From: Nostoc sp. JL33
GTDB taxonomy: Bacteria; Cyanobacteriota; Cyanobacteriia; Cyanobacteriales; Nostocaceae
DNA length: 64,000 nucleotides
Direction: 5' to 3'
Assembly (NCBI RefSeq): GCF_017114985.1
Contig: NZ_JABXKP010000080.1
Span: 1-64,000 of the forward strand
Each line of letters starts with the position of its first letter. The first letter of the stretch is position 1. Positions 9,110 to 18,189 of this stretch are shown here, piece by piece. The notes beneath the pieces were generated by a model. It was given only the letters and a program-made list of their open reading frames with translations, was not told the DNA's origin and searched no databases. The position numbers and the translations under genes were made by a program.

Positions 9110-11206
9110 ATGGCTTTAGACTTCTCCGGTCAAAATCTCCGAGGACGCAACTTCAAAGGTAGGAAAGACCTTGCGGGTGCAAACTTTAGATATGCCGACA
9201 TTCGAGGTGCAAACTTCACTAACGCTAATTTAACAGGGGCAAACTTCAGTCATGTCAAAGCGGGACTGCAACGACGTTGGGCAATTTTCTTAATCCTTGT
9301 CTCGTGGCTGTTGTCGGGACTTTCAGGAGTTTTATGGGCTTTCAATAGTTATTTGGTGTTACAAATATTTAATACTTCCAGCTTACAGTTTCAGATTATC
9401 GGCTGGACTGCCTTAATCATATTAATTGCCTTTTTCTTCCTCATAATTCGCCAAGGACTAGCAGCTGTTTTAGGAGCCGTCGCCGTCGCCATCGCCGGAG
9501 TCTTAGCCGGACCAGGAGCCTTAGCCGTCGCCTTAACCGGAGTCTTTGCCAGAGTCTTAACCGTAGCCGTCGCCACAACCTTAGTCGGAGCCGTCGTCAT
9601 CGCCGTCGCCTTAGCCGTCGCCTTAGCCGTCGCCGAAACCTTAGCCGTCGCCTTAGCCGTCGCCTTAGCCGGAGCTTTAGCCGGAGCCGTCGCCTTAGCC
9701 TTCGCCGGAGCGATCACCTTAGCCGTCGCCGTCCCCTTAGCCGTCTCCTTGAACTTAGCCGTCACCGTCGCCTTCGCCGTCGCCTTCGCCGTCGCCTTCG
9801 TCGGAGTGTTATTTAGTATTTACATTGGTTGGCAAGCGATGAAAGGAAACGAAAAATATTCTTTAGTTCGTAATATCGCGATCGCCTTTGCTGCAATAGG
9901 AGGTACAAGTTTTCGTGGCGCTAATTTAACGGGTGCTGATTTCACCCAAGCAACGCTCAAAAGTACAGATTTACGAAACACTATTCTTATCTGTAGCCGT
10001 TGGCATCAAGCCAAAATGCTTGACCGTATTCGTCCTGGTTCAACTTATCTTCAAAACCCACAAATACGTCAACTGCTGGTTACAGGACAGGGACAAGACA
10101 CAAACTTTGACCGTGAAAACCTCCGAGGTATCAACTTAAAAGCAGCTAACCTAGCTGATACCAGCTTTATCGGCGCTGACCTCAGTGAAGCTAATTTGCA
10201 AGATGCCGATTTGTCAAGAGCAAAGCTCAAGCAAACGCAACTAGACGCAACCGATTTAACAGGTGCAACTCTCACCGGAGCCTACATTGAAGATTGGGGG
10301 ATTACAAATACAACTAAATTGCATGGTGTGAGGTGTGAATATGTCTTTATGCGTTTACCCACCAAAGAAGACCCCGACCCCCTCCGCAAACCTGATAATA
10401 AACAAGAGGTATTTGCAGATGGGGATTTTGCCGACTTTATCAAGCCAATTTTTGACACCCTCGACCTTTATCATAATCAAGGCGTTGACCCTCGTGCTGT
10501 TGCCATAGCTTTCAAAAACCTTGCCGAAAAACATCCCGAAGCTGAGTTAGAAATCGTCGCAATGGAGAAACGCGGCGATGATAAAATCTTGCTCAGAGCC
10601 AAAACCGCAGTAGGGAGCGATAAATCTCAACTGAGTGCAGAATATTTTGATGATTATAATCAAGTCAAAGCTTTATCGCAGAGTCAGCAATTATTGCTGG
10701 TAGAAAAAGATAGTTATATTAGTGATTTAAAAAATATGATCACAACTGCACTTGGGCATCCCAAATCTTATACACAAGGAAATACCATCATGTCTGATAT
10801 CAGTGGCATCAATATTCAAGGCAGCAGTAATGTTAGCGGTATCGCTGGCGGTGGTTCGGTTGCCAACCTGGGAACCATTAGCGGTAATGTGAGTATTGCC
10901 CTTAATGAGTTGCCTGATTCACCAGATGCCGAGAAACCAGGAATTAAAGAATTGTTGACGCAGTTGCACTCTTGCATTTCACAGTCTTCAGATTTGCCTG
11001 AAACAGACAAAGCTGATGCCTTGTTACAGGTAGAAGCTTTAGCAGAAGCAGCTAAAAATCCTCAAGAATCCACCAGGCAAAAGACTGCAAAAAATGCAAT
11101 CACCATGTTAAAAGGGCTATTTTCTGGTTTACCTGCGATCGCTTCTTTAGTTGAAGCGACTAATAAATTATTGCCTGCGATCGCAAAATTATTCGGTTTA
11201 GGATAA
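9110..11206 (+). CDS. Pentapeptide-repeat membrane protein with Ala/Val-rich transmembrane block
   Basis: About 698 residues. The order is: a short pentapeptide-repeat block (GANFRYADIRGANFTNANLTGANF-like) at residues 10-50; two hydrophobic helices (60-125); a low-complexity Ala/Val/Leu block (about 125-245) built from AVALAV units; and a second pentapeptide block (265-410). Residues 420-540 form a mixed domain and 570-600 a Gly/Ser/Asn-rich linker (SGIAGGGSVANLGTISG). The C-terminus is helical. The hydrophobic block is encoded by a GCCGTCGCCTTA-type repeat. ATG at 9110 is preferred to a TTG eight codons earlier. Probably an inner-membrane protein with pentapeptide beta-solenoids; the role is unknown. 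Confidence 0.85.
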   Translation: MALDFSGQNLRGRNFKGRKDLAGANFRYADIRGANFTNANLTGANFSHVKAGLQRRWAIFLILVSWLLSGLSGVLWAFNSYLVLQIFNTSSLQFQIIGWTALIILIAFFFLIIRQGLAAVLGAVAVAIAGVLAGPGALAVALTGVFARVLTVAVATTLVGAVVIAVALAVALAVAETLAVALAVALAGALAGAVALAFAGAITLAVAVPLAVSLNLAVTVAFAVAFAVAFVGVLFSIYIGWQAMKGNEKYSLVRNIAIAFAAIGGTSFRGANLTGADFTQATLKSTDLRNTILICSRWHQAKMLDRIRPGSTYLQNPQIRQLLVTGQGQDTNFDRENLRGINLKAANLADTSFIGADLSEANLQDADLSRAKLKQTQLDATDLTGATLTGAYIEDWGITNTTKLHGVRCEYVFMRLPTKEDPDPLRKPDNKQEVFADGDFADFIKPIFDTLDLYHNQGVDPRAVAIAFKNLAEKHPEAELEIVAMEKRGDDKILLRAKTAVGSDKSQLSAEYFDDYNQVKALSQSQQLLLVEKDSYISDLKNMITTALGHPKSYTQGNTIMSDISGINIQGSSNVSGIAGGGSVANLGTISGNVSIALNELPDSPDAEKPGIKELLTQLHSCISQSSDLPETDKADALLQVEALAEAAKNPQESTRQKTAKNAITMLKGLFSGLPAIASLVEATNKLLPAIAKLFGLG
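9474..9805 (+). repeat. GCC-rich 6/12-bp degenerate repeat encoding the membrane block
   Basis: Reiterated GCCGTCGCC and GCCTTAGCC words encode alternating AVA/ALA. The base composition is much richer in GC than the flanking AT-rich genes. The same tract is open on the minus strand (9391-9765) as a Lys/Ala/Thr ORF, a by-product of the repeat. Confidence 0.8.
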
Positions 11207-11318
11207 TTCATACCTCGTTCCCAGTCGGAGACTGGGAATGCCCGTCATTAAGGCTCCGCCTTCTTTACTCGCGGCAGAGCCGCAATGAGCAGCATTTCCA
11301 GCCAGAGGCTGTAAACGA

Positions 11319-11350
11319 GGTTTGAAACCCACCTCCGTGGGTTTCAAACC
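11319..11350. terminator. Bidirectional hairpin between convergent genes
   Basis: GGTTTGAAACCCA (11319-11331) pairs with TGGGTTTCAAACC (11338-11350), followed by CTCAATTTTT. It sits between the convergent pentapeptide and Uma2 genes. A second small stem, AGTCCGC/GCGGACT, lies near 11366-11383. Terminator function is inferred. Confidence 0.55.
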
Positions 11351-11426
11351 CTCAATTTTTCCTTAGTCCGCGCAGGCGGACTTAGTTTGTGTAGCCGCGA
11401 ATTCCATTCGCCCTAGCTCAATTTGA

Positions 11427-11996
11427 CTAAGCCGTTAATACTTGCTGCGCTGTCAGTTTTAACTCAGGGAAAGTCGGAGAAAAAATTTGCTGGTTTCCTG
11501 TAAATACTGTTTGGTTATAACGTCCTTCATCCAATAAACAGACTGTCACCTTTGCCTCAAGAGGATCAACAATCCAGTATTCAGGGATAGAGAAAGCTGC
11601 ATACTCAAGTGGTTTCTTTTCATAATCTCGCTTCACAGACTCAGCGCTAACCACTTCTATTGTCAACAGTGGAGGTAACTCAAGCACAGCCGATTTACCC
11701 TGAATAGATTGTCGCTGTTCTTCAGTCATCACAATTAAGTCAGGGAGACGGGATTTTTTGACAGAGGTACGAACGCCAGTACCGCTAGGGCGAACTTGCA
11801 AGTCTAACCCTAGTCGTTGGATTTCCAGATAGAAGCGGATCAACAAGAAAGTAATCATCGCTTCATGCAAATCTGAGGCTGGAGGCATTTCTAGCAGTAC
11901 CCCATCCTCAAGTTCATAGCGCTTGTCAGTGCCATCATCATAGGTGAGATATTCCTTAAAAGTATACAGAGGTTCTACAGGCTTTGTAGTGGACAT
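11427..11996 (-). CDS. Uma2 family (DUF820) PD-(D/E)XK nuclease-like protein
   Basis: A 189-residue member of the large cyanobacterial Uma2 family, predicted restriction-endonuclease-like fold. Core motifs are RLPDLIVM (Asp), LLTIEVVSAES (Glu) followed by DYEKKPLEY, and IPEYWIVDP. The starting ATG at 11996 is 102 bases from the divergent CruP-like gene. These genes are numerous and often transferred in cyanobacteria; the biological substrate is unknown. Confidence 0.9.
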   Translation of the reverse strand: MSTTKPVEPLYTFKEYLTYDDGTDKRYELEDGVLLEMPPASDLHEAMITFLLIRFYLEIQRLGLDLQVRPSGTGVRTSVKKSRLPDLIVMTEEQRQSIQGKSAVLELPPLLTIEVVSAESVKRDYEKKPLEYAAFSIPEYWIVDPLEAKVTVCLLDEGRYNQTVFTGNQQIFSPTFPELKLTAQQVLTA

Positions 11997-12098
11997 ACTT
12001 CTGTCTCCAGTTCCTCTTGGACGGTTGGGAGTGTCACGATCATATCTACTTTCTTCATTCTCAGGTAGTTTTGGAATGTAGAGTTGAGTTTTTCCAAA

Positions 12099-13646
12099 AT
12101 GTCTTTAACTGAAGAAATTCTTTCCCAATTACCCGGCGATGTTTTAGCAGGATTGCGCCAAAGCGATCGCATCTTAACATCTGTGCGCGAAAACACCGCA
12201 CCTATCCCAACGTTAGTTAAAGAAAGTCAACAGCCTTTAGGCGCTGTAGACTTCGATGTAATTATCTGCGGTGGCACCTTGGGCATTTTAATTGGTTGCG
12301 CCTTGGCGGTGAAGGGGCTGCGGGTGGCGTTGATGGAAAGGGGAATTCTGCGGGGGAGGGAACAAGAATGGAATATTTCTCGTAAAGAATTAGATGTATT
12401 TGTGGAATTGAACTTGCTAACAGAGGAAGAATTAGAGAGTGCGATCGCCACTCAATATAATCCGGCGCGAGTTAGTTTTGATGGCGGTACAGAAGTTTGG
12501 GTAGAGGATGTTTTGAATATCGGCGTAGATCCAGTTTATCTACTAGCTACATTAAAAACCCGATTTCTCGCCACTGGGGGAAAGTTGTTAGAAAACACAC
12601 CTTTTACCGAAGCGGTGGTTCATCCAGATGGGGTGATGGTAAATAACCAATTCAAAACTCGGTTATTAATCGACGCGATGGGACATCTTTCTCCAATCAC
12701 GCAACAAGCACGCCAAGGCAAAAAACCAGATGCGCTGTGCTTAGTTGTGGGAAGTTGCGCCCAAGGTTTTCCGGAAAATAACTCAGGCGATTTGTTGTTA
12801 TCATTTACATCTTTGCAAAATCAATGTCAATACTTCTGGGAAGCATTCCCAGCCAGGGATGGCAGAACCACTTACTTGTTTACCTACATGGATGCACATC
12901 CCCAACGCTTGAGTTTAGAAGCTCTGTTTGAAGAATATCTGCGTCTCTTACCAGAATATCAGGGAGTGGAATTGAGCAAGCTGAAATTTCAGCGATCGCT
13001 ATTTGGTTTCTTTCCCACCTATCGCCAAAGTCCGCTAAAAACCCCTTGGAATCGCATTCTCCCAGTGGGAGATAGCAGTGGTAGTCAATCTCCTTTGAGT
13101 TTTGGTGGTTTTGGGGCAATGGTGCGTCACCTGAAGCGTTTAACATTTGGCATTTATGAAGCGCTAGAAACAGAACAATTATCTGCAAAAGCCTTAGCAC
13201 TGCTGCAACCCTATCAGCCAAGTTTGACTGTTACCTGGTTGTTTCAAAGGGCGATGAGTGTTGGTGTAAATCAGAAAATTGCCCCAGATCAAATTAATCA
13301 ACTACTCTCGGCGGTATTTCAGGAAATGCAACAGTTGGGTACACCAGTGCTAAAACCATTTTTACAGGATATAGTGCAGTTTTCGGCACTAACGCAAACA
13401 CTGTTAAAAACTGGTTTGTCCCATCCAGGATTAGTTGCCAAGATAATTCCGCAAGTAGGTTTGGGAAGTTTATTAGATTGGATGGTGCATTACGGAAACT
13501 TAGGTGTATATACTGCCTTATTTTGGTTAAGTCCAATGCTAGAAACATGGATTAAGAATCAATCAAAGGAACAACAATATTATTGGCATCGTTTGATTGA
13601 TGCCTGGAAGTATGGTTCTGGCGGTGATTACTCAGATGAAACTTAG
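12099..13646 (+). CDS. cruP: CruP-like FAD-dependent lycopene cyclase paralogue
   Basis: A 515-residue flavoprotein. The Rossmann FAD loop IICGGTLGILIGCALAVKGLRV starts near residue 54, followed by the family signature GREQEWNISRKEL. A second flavoprotein motif, LPVGDSSGSQSPLSFGGFGAM, lies near residue 328. This pattern matches CruA/CruP of cyanobacteria and plastids. CruA is a lycopene cyclase; CruP has weak or disputed cyclase activity and is linked to oxidative stress. The ATG at 12099 is chosen over TTG at 12084. Only 23 bases separate it from the membrane-protein gene downstream, so a transcription unit is likely. Confidence 0.8.
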   Translation: MSLTEEILSQLPGDVLAGLRQSDRILTSVRENTAPIPTLVKESQQPLGAVDFDVIICGGTLGILIGCALAVKGLRVALMERGILRGREQEWNISRKELDVFVELNLLTEEELESAIATQYNPARVSFDGGTEVWVEDVLNIGVDPVYLLATLKTRFLATGGKLLENTPFTEAVVHPDGVMVNNQFKTRLLIDAMGHLSPITQQARQGKKPDALCLVVGSCAQGFPENNSGDLLLSFTSLQNQCQYFWEAFPARDGRTTYLFTYMDAHPQRLSLEALFEEYLRLLPEYQGVELSKLKFQRSLFGFFPTYRQSPLKTPWNRILPVGDSSGSQSPLSFGGFGAMVRHLKRLTFGIYEALETEQLSAKALALLQPYQPSLTVTWLFQRAMSVGVNQKIAPDQINQLLSAVFQEMQQLGTPVLKPFLQDIVQFSALTQTLLKTGLSHPGLVAKIIPQVGLGSLLDWMVHYGNLGVYTALFWLSPMLETWIKNQSKEQQYYWHRLIDAWKYGSGGDYSDET

Positions 13647-13669
13647 AATTTTACCTGTGTGAGGATAAC

Positions 13670-14374
13670 ATGATTGAACGGAAATCTTTAGGAATAAAAT
13701 ACTTTGCGGTGCTGATTGGATTCCTGCGCGATCGCCCAAGTTTTCTAGAGGAAGTTCGCCAAGGTACAAGATTACCAAATAAAATCATTTCGCTGCTGGT
13801 TTGCAGTTCTTTATTTCTCGCGGCTTATGGCGGAATTATTGGTGCATACCATAGTTGGATGCAAGCTTTATCTTCCGCCATTAAACTCCCAGCCCTTTAT
13901 TTAATCACACTCCTGATTTGTATCCCGACGTTGTTCTTTGCTAACATTATTTTTGGTTCCAAACGGAGTTTTGCACAGCATTTAGCATTAGTATTGACTG
14001 CGGTTTCAGTCACGAGTGTACTTTTATTTAGCTTTGCACCAATCACACTGTTTTTCTTGATTACCACCAATAATTACCAATTTTTAATTCTGTTAAATGT
14101 CTTTATCTTCGCATTGACTGGATTTATTGGTGTCTCGTCTTTATATCACGCCACGAGTTTAGTTTTAGAGCAAGATAATGAAGGTAGCAAGACACGCCAG
14201 AAAATTTTACAATTTTGGCTATTTCTTTACGCTTTCGTAGGTAGTCAGTTAGGATGGACTCTCAGACCGTTTTTTGGTACACCTGGCTCTACCTTTGAAT
14301 TATTCCGTGAAAGAGAAGGCAATTTCTATTTGAGTGTGATTCAAGCTATTAGCTATCTCTTGGGAATCCGTTAA
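13670..14374 (+). CDS. Multi-pass membrane protein, paralogue A
   Basis: 234 residues with about five hydrophobic helices (near 42-65, 75-98, 106-135, 140-160, 185-205) and a conserved C-terminal motif LGWTLRPFFGTPGSTFELFR. The N-terminus FLRDRPSFLEEVRQG is amphipathic. GAGGA lies upstream of the ATG. It is a clear duplicate of the next gene. I do not recognise a characterised family; a Yip1-like fold is possible. Position behind cruP suggests co-transcription. Confidence 0.85.
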   Translation: MIERKSLGIKYFAVLIGFLRDRPSFLEEVRQGTRLPNKIISLLVCSSLFLAAYGGIIGAYHSWMQALSSAIKLPALYLITLLICIPTLFFANIIFGSKRSFAQHLALVLTAVSVTSVLLFSFAPITLFFLITTNNYQFLILLNVFIFALTGFIGVSSLYHATSLVLEQDNEGSKTRQKILQFWLFLYAFVGSQLGWTLRPFFGTPGSTFELFREREGNFYLSVIQAISYLLGIR

Positions 14375-14416
14375 TTACCCATTAGTAATTCAACAAAATA
14401 TACAACATATAAAATC

Positions 14417-15124
14417 ATGCTGGGAAAACAAAATCGTGGAATTCAGCAATTTGGTGTTTTAGTTAATTTATTGCGCGATCGCCAGGCATTTTTAGAAGAA
14501 ATTCGTCTGGGAATAAGACTACAAAATAAAATTAGTTCTCTGTTCGTAACTAGTTCCATATTCTTTGCCATCTATGGCGCAATTATCGGTGCATCTAACA
14601 GTTGGGCACAGGCATTATCTGGTGCTATTAAACTTCCAGCATTTTATTTATTAACACTGATCATTTGTTTTCCTACTTTGTTCTTTTTTAATGTTTTGTT
14701 TGGTTCCCGGAGCAGTATTCAACAGCATTTCGTTGTTTTGCTCACATCTGTATCAGTAATTAGTGTGCTTTTATTCAGCTTGGCACCAGTTACGCTATTT
14801 TTTCTGATCACAACACCCGACTCTTATCAATTTTTTAAACTGTTGAATGTGTTAATTTTTGGCATTACAGGCATCTTTGGCGTTAAATTCCTGTATGAAG
14901 GAATGCAATTACTTTCTCAACAAGATGAAGTTGGCAAAAAAACCCGCACCACTATTTTAAGATCCTGGTTATTGCTTTATGCCTTTGTTGGTATGCAGTT
15001 AGGATGGTTTCTCAGACCATTTTTTGGTGCCCCTGACTCTAAATTTGAATTGTTTCGGGCGGTGAAAGGCAACTTTTATCTGGATATTGTAGCGGCAATT
15101 TCTGAAATTTTGGGTTTGCGTTAA
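14417..15124 (+). CDS. Multi-pass membrane protein, paralogue B
   Basis: 235 residues, aligned end to end with the preceding gene: LLRDRQAFLEEIRLGIRLQNK at the start, and LGWFLRPFFGAPDSKFELFR near the end. The same five hydrophobic segments are present. A tandem duplication is evident. The gap between the copies is 42 bases, so they probably share a transcript. Function unknown. Confidence 0.85.
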   Translation: MLGKQNRGIQQFGVLVNLLRDRQAFLEEIRLGIRLQNKISSLFVTSSIFFAIYGAIIGASNSWAQALSGAIKLPAFYLLTLIICFPTLFFFNVLFGSRSSIQQHFVVLLTSVSVISVLLFSLAPVTLFFLITTPDSYQFFKLLNVLIFGITGIFGVKFLYEGMQLLSQQDEVGKKTRTTILRSWLLLYAFVGMQLGWFLRPFFGAPDSKFELFRAVKGNFYLDIVAAISEILGLR

Positions 15125-15235
15125 TCTAAGATTTATACATGTTTTGTATCATTGTCCAGGAAATTTTTTATGAGATGTCATTGCGACATTGGAATATAAA
15201 AACTGGGATGCACCCAAATGAATAAGGGGTATTAG

Positions 15236-15808
15236 CTATCGCACTACAGTAACTGGTGTTCCCACATTTACCTGATCAAATAATTCTCTAACATCGTTGT
15301 TGTACATCCGAATACAACCGTGTGAGGCAGCTTTACCAACTGAATCAGGATTAGGCGTACCGTGAAAGCCTACCCAATTTTTACCGTTTGTCCAAAATCC
15401 AATCCAGTATTTGCCAAGTGGGTTTTCAGGGTCTCCTCCTGGAATAGCCTTACCTGTAAAAGGGTTTATCCAAGTAGGGTTTTCCAACATTGTACGTACT
15501 TGGAAATTACCAATTGGACTGTCCCAGCCTTGGCGACCTACTGCTATGGGATAACTTTTAATTCGGGTTTTTCCTCGATAGAGGGTGACTCGACGGTTGT
15601 GAAGACTGATCTCTAGGTGAAGAGGTTGAATAATTAAATTATTAATATTAGTTGCTTGAGAGACTAAATTGTTGGTTGAAGTATGAGAAGTCACTCTTAG
15701 CTCAGAAGCCAACGACATAGCCGGATTAAAATTTAATCCACATGCACAAATAAAAATAACTAATTTATCTAATTGCTTGAACATTTTAAAACTTAAACTT
15801 GTTGCCAT
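15236..15808 (-). CDS. L,D-transpeptidase (YkuD domain)
   Basis: Exported enzyme that forms or remodels 3-3 peptidoglycan cross-links. A hydrophobic N-terminal segment (LVIFICACGLNFNPAMSLA) acts as signal or anchor. The YkuD domain runs from about residue 60 to the end and carries the catalytic motif HGTPNPDSVGKAASHGCIRM, with the nucleophilic Cys in SHGCIRM. The 190-residue length is typical of the single-domain forms. Start at ATG 15808; a Met nine codons later is an alternative. No ribosome site decides between them. Confidence 0.92.
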   Translation of the reverse strand: MATSLSFKMFKQLDKLVIFICACGLNFNPAMSLASELRVTSHTSTNNLVSQATNINNLIIQPLHLEISLHNRRVTLYRGKTRIKSYPIAVGRQGWDSPIGNFQVRTMLENPTWINPFTGKAIPGGDPENPLGKYWIGFWTNGKNWVGFHGTPNPDSVGKAASHGCIRMYNNDVRELFDQVNVGTPVTVVR

Positions 15809-16114
15809 CAATAGTTGAGTACCAAACTAATTATCGATTTTTGAATTTGTGAGATTATATTATATCTTATGTAGTTACTTGACGAATTATTCCTGATGAA
15901 CACAATAGTTTAAGAACTAGATATCAAGAGTAATTAATTTTGTGAGTAAGGTAAAATTAAACCGTCAAAAGGAGTTGCAGTAGAAATCGAATCAATTGAC
16001 AGCCCATCTCATCTTTTCTACTGCATTTACTGTTGATAACATTCACTATTTTAAATCATCTTACAGGCAGCAAGCTTAACAACCTCGCTAGTCCGTGCGT
16101 GTCTGGCTACTAAA
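15809..16114. other. Intergenic, no gene seen
   Basis: 306 AT-rich bases upstream of the L,D-transpeptidase and downstream of the repeat protein. No hairpin or ORF that I can support. Confidence 0.4.
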
Positions 16115-16738
16115 TTACCATAGCGCTCTGACACCACCTCCACCAGTGTTTTGTCCACCTCTTGTGTTGTTACCACCTGTATTTTGTTGCGTTCCACTAG
16201 TGCCGCTACTGCCGCCAGTTGTTCCATTACTGCCGCCAGTTGTTCCATTACTGCCGCCAGTTGTTCCACTACTGCCGCCAGTTGTTCCACTGGTGCCGTT
16301 AGTTGTTCCACTACTGCCGTCAGTTGTTCCACTGGTGCCGCCAGTTGTTCCACTGCTGCCGCCAGTTGTTCCACTAGTGCCGCCAGTTGTTCCACTACTG
16401 CCGTCAGTTGTTCCACTGGTGCCGTCAGTTGTTCCACTGCTGCCGCCAGTTGTTCCACTAGTGCCGTCAGTTGTTCCACTAGTGCCGTCAGTTGTTCCAC
16501 TAGTGCCGCCAGTTGTTCCACTGCTGCCGCCAGTTGTTCCACTACTGCCGCCAGTTGAACCACCTGTACCCGCTTGGGAGTACAATCTATTACCTATAGG
16601 AACTTGACTAGTTTCCAAATTTCTAGAGTTGGATTGGGGCAGAGCGTGTACCGGAAGACTTATTAAAGCACCAGTACTAGCAACTCCCACAAGGCTAGCA
16701 AGCATTTTGAGCAAATTTTTACTGTGGTTTACGTTCAT
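16115..16738 (-). CDS. Secreted low-complexity GGSSGTT-repeat protein
   Basis: 207 residues. The signal peptide MNVNHSKNLLKMLASLVGVA... ends after VHALP. A short Asn/Ser linker follows, then 16 heptads of GG(S/T)SGTT type and a Gly/Asn-rich tail. AGGAG seven bases before ATG 16738 fixes this start. No folded domain is visible. The leader resembles those of cyanobacterial fasciclin proteins that have similar linkers, but no fasciclin domain is present. It may be an extracellular linker or matrix protein. Confidence 0.7.
   Translation of the reverse strand: MNVNHSKNLLKMLASLVGVASTGALISLPVHALPQSNSRNLETSQVPIGNRLYSQAGTGGSTGGSSGTTGGSSGTTGGTSGTTDGTSGTTDGTSGTTGGSSGTTDGTSGTTDGSSGTTGGTSGTTGGSSGTTGGTSGTTDGSSGTTNGTSGTTGGSSGTTGGSNGTTGGSNGTTGGSSGTSGTQQNTGGNNTRGGQNTGGGGVRALW
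16217..16552 (-). repeat. 21-bp minisatellite, 16 units, within the repeat protein
   Basis: Sixteen 21-bp units of AGTTGTTCCACTACTGCCGCC type at exact spacing. The seven-codon unit leaves several other frames open on both strands. Confidence 0.92.
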
Positions 16739-17084
16739 TGGTATCTCCTGAGTTTGAAGTAAAATGGTTCTTCTTGCTACTAAGCAATTTGCTGAAATCA
16801 AGAAAATTTTTCTCTATTTTTCAACTAGAACTCAACTAATGATCTAAATCAAAAGTATTGTGATGGATGTTGTTATTTAATTAACAAGTTAACTGAATTG
16901 ATTTCCTTGTCCTTCTGCCTAAGGTATAGTCTGATGTTAAATTAACTCCTGATATCTTAGACATTTGTTTATTTTTTTAGAATTAATCTACTTCCTTAGA
17001 TATACTTTTAATAAACTTTTTCATCGAAAATATTAATGTTTTAAAGCTCATATAGCCTTTCCTAATAAGAGTGGGGTTAAGCTG

Positions 17085-17156
17085 TACCTCACCCCGATAA
17101 AGCTGTGCTTTATCTCCCCTCTCCGCGGATTACCAGAGGTATTGGGGGTGAGGTTT
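17085..17156. repeat. Palindromic dispersed repeat
   Basis: ACCTCACCCCGATA and its near complement TATTGGGGGTGAGGT bound an interior with CTTTATCTCCCCTCTCCGC. It resembles the GC-rich cores of the TATCATGTCC elements but lacks their ends. It lies in the 964-base gap upstream of the NIL ferredoxin gene; the rest of that gap shows no gene. Confidence 0.6.
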
Positions 17157-17250
17157 TGATATGTACTTCATCCACTTGGGAACCGCAATAACATAAATCA
17201 GGAAAGAGCACAATTATTTATGGATATAATTAATTGTGATTTAAATAGAT

Positions 17251-17340
17251 TAGGACTTACGCACAGCTAATGAAAACGAACCGTATTGGGAGGCATCACG
17301 GAGGAATAAGAGTTTGAAAGGGTTTTTGCGTAAGATCCTA
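17251..17340. mobile_element. 90-bp miniature element, TAGGACTTACGCA termini, copy 1
   Basis: Starts TAGGACTTACGCA and ends TGCGTAAGATCCTA, flanked by the 5-bp direct repeat TAGAT (17246-17250, 17341-17345). Same family as 24829-24921 and 63478-63591. Confidence 0.88.
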
Positions 17341-17702
17341 TAGATGATTAAAGGGGCTGTTTAGCTTACTTTTCTAGACTCCAACACCAAACTTTAGATC
17401 CAGCAGACGAAAATTTAATGGCGTTACTCAGTAGGTTGGTTAAGGTTTGGACAATGCGATCGCAATCTGCCAATACTTACCGGATAGGTCACAAATGGAT
17501 ACTTTCACTCCTGCTTTGTCACTCAGAGGCTGTATAACATTTACTGCTTGAGTGTATTGCAAAGATTTTTGTCAATCGTGCTATGTATGTTGAGGTAGGA
17601 GGCAATGTTCCTCCTTGCCTTGCCCGTTCGCGCAGTGTCCCGTAAGGAAGAACTGATAAAACTTTCAATACGCTACAACAGAAAAAACCCTCTGGTAAAC
17701 CT

Positions 17703-18107
17703 GTGAAAAAACGAGTAACACTCACCTTTCCGAAACGCGCCGTGCAAATGCCAGTCACTTATGTGCTGGCCAAAGAGTTCAACGTCGCCGCCAATATTAT
17801 CCGCGCCCAAGTTGCCCCAAATCAAATTGGCAAACTGGTAGTAGAACTATCGGGAGATATCGATCAATTAGATGCGGCGATCGAGTGGATGCGATCGCGC
17901 CATGTTAGCGTTTCTCATACATTAGGCGAAATTGCGATCGACGAGGATGTGTGTGTCCACTGTGGTTTGTGTACTGGGGTTTGTCCTACCGAAGCCCTCA
18001 CCCTCCACCCAGAGACATCCAAGTTGACATTCACGCGATCGCGCTGTATCGTCTGCGAACAGTGTATCCCCACCTGTCCCGTACAGGCAATCTCTACTAA
18101 CCTTTAA
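17703..18107 (+). CDS. NIL-domain 2[4Fe-4S] ferredoxin
   Basis: 134 residues. An N-terminal NIL domain (residues 3-70), the small ACT-like fold best known from methionine-import ATPases, precedes two cluster motifs: CVHCGLCTGVCP near residue 81 and CIVCEQCIPTCP near 113. It probably carries electrons in sulphur or methionine metabolism; this follows from the NIL domain and is inference. It starts at GTG 17703, and no strong ribosome site is visible. Confidence 0.9.
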   Translation: MKKRVTLTFPKRAVQMPVTYVLAKEFNVAANIIRAQVAPNQIGKLVVELSGDIDQLDAAIEWMRSRHVSVSHTLGEIAIDEDVCVHCGLCTGVCPTEALTLHPETSKLTFTRSRCIVCEQCIPTCPVQAISTNL

Positions 18108-18189
18108 GATTACCGCATACACTACGGAGGATTGCCCATCCAACTTTCTCACCAATCCAAAATCTAAAATCCAAAATCCAAAATTGATT

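Noticed and set aside
9391-9765. 124-codon minus-strand ORF rich in Lys/Ala/Thr
   Set aside because: It is the complement of the GCC-rich repeat within the pentapeptide membrane protein; the repeat unit keeps the other strand open.
11221-11426. Possible small RNA from strong hairpins near 11320
   Set aside because: The palindromes lie between convergent genes and match dispersed repeats; no promoter evidence.
16051-16607. Three further long ORFs over the GSSGTT array, on both strands
   Set aside because: All are open only because the unit is 21 bases. Only the minus frame with a signal peptide and AGGAG is supported.
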